From: Shewanella decolorationis S12 | GTDB taxonomy: Bacteria; Pseudomonadota; Gammaproteobacteria; Enterobacterales; Shewanellaceae | DNA length: 64,000 nt | Assembly (NCBI RefSeq): GCF_000485795.1 | Contig: NZ_AXZL01000072.1 | Location: 1 to 64,000 of the forward strand | Direction: 5' to 3' | Part shown: piece by piece, positions 58,489-64,000 of the stretch | Layout: every line of letters begins with the position of its first letter | Numbering within the stretch: position 1 is the stretch's first letter | The notes under the pieces: generated by a model | Told to the model about the DNA's origin: nothing | The model's input: the letters and a program-made list of their open reading frames with translations, nothing else | Databases searched by the model: none | Program-made: the position numbers and the translations under genes

Positions 58489-58568
58489 GTGGAAATAAGT
58501 GTCAACTTATTTCAGGACGGGACATAGATGGGCTTAGTTAGTACAGCTCAGCTAATACAGCTTCGCTA

Positions 58569-61016
58569 TTAAGCGGCGCGTTCCTGTGACGTCGTTGCGA
58601 CGACTTCAGGGCGCAGCTCTGCTGGGTCAAAGTCATCCACATTGATAGACTTCATACGGCCGATTTCGGCACGTTCCAACAGTTCTACTTCGCTGTCGCT
58701 CAATACACCTAAGGCTTTACCTTCAGCGGCAACTTTATCTAACCACATGAAAGGTAAACGCTTGCCACTAGCCTTACAGACTTTGTCGAATAAAGGTTCG
58801 GCGGCCAGAATATCCTTCAGGGTTTGCTCTTGGATACCCACAGCATTGTGCTCAGAGTTAGTCCAGAACTGACCTTTACCTAAACGATCACGGCTTTCAC
58901 ATGGGGTTTGCATGATCTTGGCCACTTTATGGTCTAACACATCGCTTGGACGTTTCAGTGGACGGCCGAATGGGAACATGATGGCACGTAATACGCCGCC
59001 TAGACCCATAGGGAAGTTATCCAGTAAATCGTCTAATGAAGCCTGTAACTTGTACAGCGCATCTTCAACAGCCCATTGTACCAGTGGTAGATCGTCAGTT
59101 TGACGGCCTTCATCTTGGTAACGTTTTAAGGTCGCAGAAGCGAGGTATAACTGGCTTAACAGATCGCCTAAGCGGGCAGAAATACGCTCTTTACGTTTTA
59201 AGTTACCGCCTAAGGTTGCCATGGCTAAGTCTGACAGCAGGGCTAAGTTGGCACTGAAACGGTTCATATGTTGATAATAACGCTTGGTTTTATCTGAATA
59301 TGGCGCGTTAGAGAAACGGCTTGATGTCAGACCTAACCAGAAGCTACGGACAAAGTTACTGGTTGCAAAACCAATGTGACCGAAGATGGCCGCATCGAAG
59401 TTGGCTAAGCCTTGGCCAGACTCAGTATCGAACGCTGACTCCATTTCGGCCAATACATAAGGATGACAACGGATAGCGCCTTGACCATAGATGATCATCG
59501 AACGTGTGAGGATGTTTGCACCTTCAACGGTAATCGCAATCGGAGCCGCCTGATAGCCACGACCTAAGTAGTTGTTAGGGCCTAAACACACACCCTTACC
59601 ACCGTGGATATCCATGGCATCGATAACACATTTCTGCATACGATCGGTCAGGTGATATTTGACGATAGCCGAGATAACCGAAGGTTTTTCACCTAAGTCG
59701 ATACCTGTAGTGGTTAATGAGGTCACTGCATCCATCAGATACGCGTTACCACCGATGCGTGCCATTGGCTCTTCAATCCCTTCTAACTTACCAATAGGCA
59801 GTTTGAATTGACGACGAATACGCGCATAGGCACCTGTTGCCAGAGCGGCTGTTTTCACGCCACCGGCAGAGTTTGATGGCAGCGTGATACCACGGCCAAC
59901 AGACAAACACTCAACCAGCATACGCCAGCCTTGGCCAGCCATTTTCGGACCACCGATGATAAAGCTTAATGGCACGAACACGTCTTTACCGCGAGTAGGA
60001 CCGTTTTGGAACATACAGTTCAGCGGGAAGTGGCGACGACCAGTTTCAACGCCTTCAACGTCTGTTGGAATAAGCGCGCAGGTAATGCCCAGCTCTTCTT
60101 TGTCGCCTAACAGGTGATCAGGGTCACGCAGCTTAAATGCCAGACCTAATACAGTGGCAACTGGGGCGAGGGTGATATAACGCTTGTTCCAAGTTAAGCG
60201 CATACCTAATACTTCTTCGCCTTCCCATTGACCTTTACATACGATACCAAAGTCAGGGATAGAACCCGCATCGCTACCCGCCTCAGGACTAGTTAACGCA
60301 AAACAAGGCACTTCTAAACCTTTGGCTAAACGTGGCAGGTAATAGTTTTGCTGCTCAGGCGTACCATAGTGTTGTAACAGTTCACCAGGGCCTAAGGAGT
60401 TAGGTACACCTACAGTGGATGCCAGTTCGCTGCTAATGCCAGCAAGTTTTTGCAGTACGCGTGATTGGGCGTAGGCTGAGTACTCTAAACCGCCGTATTT
60501 TTTCTTGATGATCATGGCGAAGAAGCCGTGATCTTTCAGGTATTGCCATACTTCAGCCGGTAAATCAGCCAGTTGGTGTGATACCTGGTGTTGATTCACC
60601 ATACGGCACACTTCTTCCACTGGACCGTCTAAGAAGGCTTGCTCATCGGCACTTAAACGAGCGACAGGGTAGTTGTGGAGTTTTTTCCAGTTTGGGTTAC
60701 CCGCAAACAGATCGGCTTCCCACCAAGTGGTACCGGCTTCAATCGCTTCTTTTTCGGTAGAAGACATTTCGGGCATGATGCCACGGTACATCTTCATCAG
60801 TGGGCGACTGATAACATTTTGTCTAAATGCACTGATATTGAGGGGCAGCGCGATCACCAGGAAGATAATCCAAGAGATAGGGCCGACAACATCGAGTGTC
60901 CATCCGGCTGTCATCACAACAGCGGCTGCAATAGTGGCAGTGAGCAAAGATACCCGAAGGTAAGCTAGGGCTCCTAGCACTAATATCATGGCGATGAGCC
61001 AAAGTAGGGTAGTCAC
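58569..61016 (-). CDS. fadE: Acyl-CoA dehydrogenase FadE
   Basis: 815 residues. N-terminal hydrophobic segments (about 1-65) anchor it; the ACAD domain has [41 protein letters not shown] and a FadE-specific C-terminal part. First step of fatty-acid beta-oxidation. The IS3 element is 44 bases beyond its stop and no terminator is seen between. A FadR-like box lies upstream (61097-61109). Confidence 0.94.
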   Translation of the reverse strand: MTTLLWLIAMILVLGALAYLRVSLLTATIAAAVVMTAGWTLDVVGPISWIIFLVIALPLNISAFRQNVISRPLMKMYRGIMPEMSSTEKEAIEAGTTWWEADLFAGNPNWKKLHNYPVARLSADEQAFLDGPVEEVCRMVNQHQVSHQLADLPAEVWQYLKDHGFFAMIIKKKYGGLEYSAYAQSRVLQKLAGISSELASTVGVPNSLGPGELLQHYGTPEQQNYYLPRLAKGLEVPCFALTSPEAGSDAGSIPDFGIVCKGQWEGEEVLGMRLTWNKRYITLAPVATVLGLAFKLRDPDHLLGDKEELGITCALIPTDVEGVETGRRHFPLNCMFQNGPTRGKDVFVPLSFIIGGPKMAGQGWRMLVECLSVGRGITLPSNSAGGVKTAALATGAYARIRRQFKLPIGKLEGIEEPMARIGGNAYLMDAVTSLTTTGIDLGEKPSVISAIVKYHLTDRMQKCVIDAMDIHGGKGVCLGPNNYLGRGYQAAPIAITVEGANILTRSMIIYGQGAIRCHPYVLAEMESAFDTESGQGLANFDAAIFGHIGFATSNFVRSFWLGLTSSRFSNAPYSDKTKRYYQHMNRFSANLALLSDLAMATLGGNLKRKERISARLGDLLSQLYLASATLKRYQDEGRQTDDLPLVQWAVEDALYKLQASLDDLLDNFPMGLGGVLRAIMFPFGRPLKRPSDVLDHKVAKIMQTPCESRDRLGKGQFWTNSEHNAVGIQEQTLKDILAAEPLFDKVCKASGKRLPFMWLDKVAAEGKALGVLSDSEVELLERAEIGRMKSINVDDFDPAELRPEVVATTSQERAA

Positions 61017-61085
61017 TGTATTTCTCCTTAATCATGACCGAGTGCCAATCACAGGTCATAACGAGTTTTGTTGATTGCGATCACA

Positions 61086-61109
61086 ATTATAGTTTGTGGT
61101 CTGACCTGT
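61086..61109 (-). promoter_or_regulatory. FadR-like operator and -10 box upstream of fadE
   Basis: Plus-strand TGGTCTGACCTGT at 61097-61109 resembles the FadR core TGGTNNGACCNG. On the minus strand TATAAT (61091-61086) is a perfect -10 five bases away, so a bound repressor would cover the promoter. The -35 is weak. Shewanella FadR/PsrA control of fatty-acid genes is known; direct regulation here is inference. Confidence 0.5.
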
Positions 61110-61259
61110 GTCGCATAAAAGTTAAACCTAAGGCCGTTTTAATACAAGTATTTTTCAAACAATTGTTTAAATTTTTTGTCACCTTTGATCATTCCACAAA
61201 TGTCATCAACTAGTTACAATGCAAAACCGTGGATATTTGGATTAAGAAAGGCGAGAAAT

Positions 61260-62039
61260 ATGTGTGAGTTACTGGCGATGAGCGCCAATGTGCCGACCGA
61301 TATTGTGTTTAGTTTTACAGGGTTAGCACAGCGTGGTGGCGTCACTGGGCCCCATGTTGACGGTTGGGGGATCACTTTCTATGAGGGTCGTGGCAGCCGT
61401 ACTTTTAAAGATGCTTGCCCGAGTAGTGAGTCGCACATTGCAAAGTTGATCAAATCTTATCCAATTAAAAGCGAGGTGGTGATAAGCCATATTCGCCAAG
61501 CTAATCGCGGCTGTGTCTCGCTTGAAAATACCCACCCATTTACCCGCGAGTTGTGGGGGCGTTATTGGACCTATGCTCACAATGGCCAGTTAAGCGACTA
61601 TCAGTCGAAGTTTCAGGTGTCCCGTTATCAGAGTGTTGGCGATACCGACAGCGAGTTGGCTTTCTGCTGGATATTAGAGCAAATCGCGGCCAAGTTTGGC
61701 GACCATCGCCCCGACGATATGCAAGCCGTATTTAAATTTGTTGCAGCGCTTGCCGAACAAATCCGCGCCCTTGGGGTGTTTAATATGATCCTCAGTGATG
61801 GCGAATATCTGATGAGCTACTGCAGTAATAATCTTTGCTATATCACCCGCAGAGCGCCCTTCGGTAAGGCAAAATTAATTGATACCGATGTGGTTATTGA
61901 TTTTGATAAAGAAACCACACCGCACGACGTTGTCACCGTGATTGCCACTCGGCCACTGACTGAAAATGAAAACTGGCATGTCATGCAACCCGGTAATTGG
62001 AAGTTGTTCCGCTTAGGTGAGCTGCTTATCGATGTGTAA
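61260..62039 (+). CDS. yafJ: Class II glutamine amidotransferase, YafJ-like
   Basis: 259 residues. Catalytic Cys2 (MCELLAMSANVPTDI), the GATase II fold (RGGVTGPHVDGWGI, SHIRQANRG). ATG 61260 with AAAGGCGAG upstream puts Cys at position 2, required for the N-terminal nucleophile after Met removal. Substrate unknown. Followed by a strong terminator. Confidence 0.87.
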   Translation: MCELLAMSANVPTDIVFSFTGLAQRGGVTGPHVDGWGITFYEGRGSRTFKDACPSSESHIAKLIKSYPIKSEVVISHIRQANRGCVSLENTHPFTRELWGRYWTYAHNGQLSDYQSKFQVSRYQSVGDTDSELAFCWILEQIAAKFGDHRPDDMQAVFKFVAALAEQIRALGVFNMILSDGEYLMSYCSNNLCYITRRAPFGKAKLIDTDVVIDFDKETTPHDVVTVIATRPLTENENWHVMQPGNWKLFRLGELLIDV

Positions 62040-62089
62040 TCGGGGCACTGTCACTGTTGTTCTACTTTGATGGCATTAAATCAGAGACA

Positions 62090-62126
62090 AAAAGGCCAAA
62101 CGGAGTCACTCACGTTTGGCCTTTTG
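62090..62126 (+). terminator. Terminator of the YafJ-like gene
   Basis: AAAAGGCCAAACG (62090-62102), 10-base loop, CGTTTGGCCTTTT (62113-62125). Also usable by the convergent DUF3108 gene. Confidence 0.8.
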
Positions 62127-62202
62127 TGTTTTGTGCTGCGTTGTTACTGCATCTTAGAAGCAGCACTCAATTCGTCTTATCAGCCATAAACACTTAACTA
62201 AT

Positions 62203-63015
62203 TTAATTAGCGCCTGTGCCTAAAAGCTTAGGCACTTTCTGCTCAGTCGGAATTTCGGTTTTATCGGCAGCGGCTTCAACGGCTGCGGGCGTGACTGCAA
62301 CTGGCACATCGTCGAAGTGATAATTCAGCAGTTTGATATCCAGCTGTTTGCTGCCTTTTTCAAAGTGCGTAAGACGAACGGGCAGGTAGGCTAGATCCGG
62401 CGCCATCCAAAAGAAGGTTTGGCGTTTGTGATTGTCACGCACAACCTCAATTTTGACCGTATCGTAGCTGCCGCTTTCAATTGTCATCCGTTCCTTACCA
62501 ATCACATGGAACTTGTATTCATCGATCTCGTTGGATTTAACCATCTTATAATCAAGCACTTCTTTACCAGCGCTGATATCGAGACGAAACTGCAGCTGCA
62601 CCATTAAAGGGTCGAAAATATCGCCTTCAAAGGGGAATTTGCCTTTTTCATCCTTATAACGGGTGTGGATCATCCCCTGAGCCTTGGCAAAGGCGGTTTG
62701 CTCGACAAAGTTCGGGCCAACACCTTTACGCTCATGTAAATAGCGCATGGGTAATAATTGATTACCCTCTTGGCCAAATTCACTCAGTACATGGCGCACA
62801 TCGGTGAGTAATAACAGGCTAAGGTCGCTGTCAAAGCGATATTTATAAACGCCATCCTCGATGGCGGGCAGTTGATACTTGGCCTTACCCAACTCAATAT
62901 CACCATAATTAACTTGATATTCAGCAGTTTGAGGCGTTAAAGGCGTTGGCGCCGCCATCGCAAATACGCTGTGGGTGAGTGCGAGACTCACGAATAACGT
63001 TGGAATTGTGCGCAA
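62203..63015 (-). CDS. DUF3108 domain protein, exported
   Basis: 270 residues: signal peptide to about 22 (VFAMAAPTPL), DUF3108 core with AEYQVNYGDIELGKAKYQL and the VEVVRDNHKRQTFFWMAPDLAYLPVRL end. A periplasmic beta-rich protein of unknown role, with ATG 63015 preceded by AAGGAGC. Confidence 0.85.
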   Translation of the reverse strand: MRTIPTLFVSLALTHSVFAMAAPTPLTPQTAEYQVNYGDIELGKAKYQLPAIEDGVYKYRFDSDLSLLLLTDVRHVLSEFGQEGNQLLPMRYLHERKGVGPNFVEQTAFAKAQGMIHTRYKDEKGKFPFEGDIFDPLMVQLQFRLDISAGKEVLDYKMVKSNEIDEYKFHVIGKERMTIESGSYDTVKIEVVRDNHKRQTFFWMAPDLAYLPVRLTHFEKGSKQLDIKLLNYHFDDVPVAVTPAAVEAAADKTEIPTEQKVPKLLGTGAN

Positions 63016-63144
63016 GTAATGCTCCTTTATATCGCAAACAGATTGCGGCTAACACCGCTTATCCCATTGGCTAAACTGTCACGCTTAATTGTTTATAGCT
63101 GAGGCTATATCGGGTGTAAACAGTTTATAGATCAATATATTAAA

Positions 63145-63603
63145 CTAGAAGGGGATTGACATCACTAAGGTTGCCATATCCGGTTGCCACTCAAACTCAG
63201 ACAAGTCTACTTTGCCACAGTTCACTGTAACGCCTTCAATACGCAATAATTCCATCTGTTCCTGAAAGGAGACTGAATGCTTTTCGAAGGATATTTTCCC
63301 TTGGCTGTTGAGTACTCTATGCCAAGGAAGTGACAAATGTTCGGGGGCGGATTTAAGTGCCTTCGACACATAGCGGGCGCGCCCGGGTAAACCAGCAAAA
63401 TCGGCCACCTTGCCGTAACTGCTGACTTTACCTGGCGGGATCATCGCGACAATATGCCAAATCTTCGCCATCGGCGAGAGGGTGTTTTGTATCTCTTGCG
63501 TGTTGCTCGTTTCGTCTGACGTGACGGCCTTATCTTGCTCTAAGTAGCGATAAAGTGGGGATTTATCTTTTGCAAACCGCATGATGATGCCAAATAAAAC
63601 CAT
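63145..63603 (-). CDS. Alkyltransferase-like protein (ATL, MGMT family without active Cys)
   Basis: 152 residues from 63603. The C-terminal ~105 residues match the DNA-binding domain of O6-alkylguanine transferase: IPPGKVSSYGKVADFAG, RARYVSKALK. The active-site PCHRV is PWHRV, the hallmark of ATL proteins, which bind alkylated DNA and hand it to nucleotide excision repair. The N-terminal 40 residues are not conserved in the family; a start near 63471 is possible. Confidence 0.87.
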   Translation of the reverse strand: MVLFGIIMRFAKDKSPLYRYLEQDKAVTSDETSNTQEIQNTLSPMAKIWHIVAMIPPGKVSSYGKVADFAGLPGRARYVSKALKSAPEHLSLPWHRVLNSQGKISFEKHSVSFQEQMELLRIEGVTVNCGKVDLSEFEWQPDMATLVMSIPF

Positions 63604-63795
63604 AAAAGAGGTTAGCCAGTGTAGCGTTAATTACCGCCTAAGTGAAACAGCGAACGGCTGATACTGCTACAATTTAAATCTAAAAAATCGATTGTAATGA
63701 TTTTTATTAAACTATTTAGTTTTGAATATTGAGAAAACACAGGAATAGTTCATAATAGCGCCAAATTTTTTGACTCACTAAGAGATGAAACAGTC

Positions 63796-64000
63796 ATGGC
63801 TGTACTCGATATTCTGACAATTCCCGATGAGCGTCTAAAGCGCAAAGCACAACCCGTAAAAGACATTGAATCGATTCAGGGATTTATCGATGATTTAATC
63901 GAAACCATGTACCACACCGACGATGGTATCGGTCTGGCCTCGACCCAAGTGGGCAGTACAGATGCAGTGATTGTGATCGATTTATCCGAAAATCGTGACC
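63796..64000 (+). CDS. def: Peptide deformylase (5' part, continues beyond window)
   Basis: Partial: 68 residues, MAVLDILTIPDERLKRKAQP and motif I GIGLASTQVG. Removes the N-formyl group from new proteins. Cut by the window edge. ATG at 63796. Confidence 0.9.
   Translation, partial: MAVLDILTIPDERLKRKAQPVKDIESIQGFIDDLIETMYHTDDGIGLASTQVGSTDAVIVIDLSENRD

Larger units (their letters stand above)
57220..58524 (+). mobile_element. IS3-family insertion sequence (IS150-like group)
   Basis: 1305 bases. Imperfect terminal repeats: left TGACCAGTCC and right (reversed) TGTCCCGTCC share the inner GTTGACACTT about 18 bases in. Two ORFs linked by a -1 frameshift on A AAA AAG. Both ends start with TG. No 3-base target repeat is seen (CGT left, TAG right). 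Both transposase parts look intact. Confidence 0.88.

Overview
The window reads as a chromosomal segment of a gammaproteobacterium of the genus Shewanella. The evidence is the mix of gene families: a MipA/OmpV, DUF3019 and two-component cluster, DUF3718, the pair AmgK/MurU, and the blocks lptD-surA-pdxA-rsmA-apaG-apaH and rplU-rpmA-obgE. Assignments come from reading motifs and gene order; no database search was possible, and the species is not determined.

Layout. 1-700: leader and tandem promoters of an rRNA operon that runs leftward out of the window, then the 3' side of pssA. 700-7600: pssA, a DUF4124 protein, clpB (heat-shock promoter), pgeF, rluD and bamD. 7800-8160: tRNA-Phe and two tRNA-Leu(CAG). 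8.3-15.1 kb: a chemoreceptor, rsuA with a metal/redox-type HTH regulator, an FMN reductase, small metabolic genes, satP and a small secreted protein. 15.4-18.7 kb: mipA, DUF3019, response regulator and sensor kinase in one operon. 18.7-30.8 kb: cysM and the sulfate importer (sbp-cysT-cysW-cysA), a yibH/yibI pair, a Ycf46-like AAA ATPase and purT. 31-34.8 kb: two overlapping genes for exported, lipoprotein-like proteins.

34.8-37.8 kb is the accessory island and the most unusual part. It holds an orphan integron gene cassette with an attC-like site, the 5' part of a second cassette gene, and a REP-associated tyrosine transposase (RAYT) lying between two copies of a palindromic REP-like arm. The left arm carries a 25-codon remnant of the neighbouring dehydrogenase gene. 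It differs from the intact copy mostly at synonymous sites, so the arms look like the result of recombination with a related genome.

37.7-49 kb is envelope and housekeeping: a D-2-hydroxyacid dehydrogenase, an outer-membrane barrel, djlA, murU/amgK (cell-wall recycling), then lptD-surA-pdxA-rsmA-apaG-apaH. 49-57.2 kb: a second chemoreceptor with a FliA-type promoter, DUF3718, then leftward rplU-rpmA-obgE-yjjP-yjjB-folA, and ispB rightward. 57.2-58.5 kb is an intact IS3-family element. 58.5-64 kb: fadE (with a FadR-like box), a YafJ amidotransferase, DUF3108, an alkyltransferase-like DNA repair protein, and the first 205 bases of a peptide deformylase gene.
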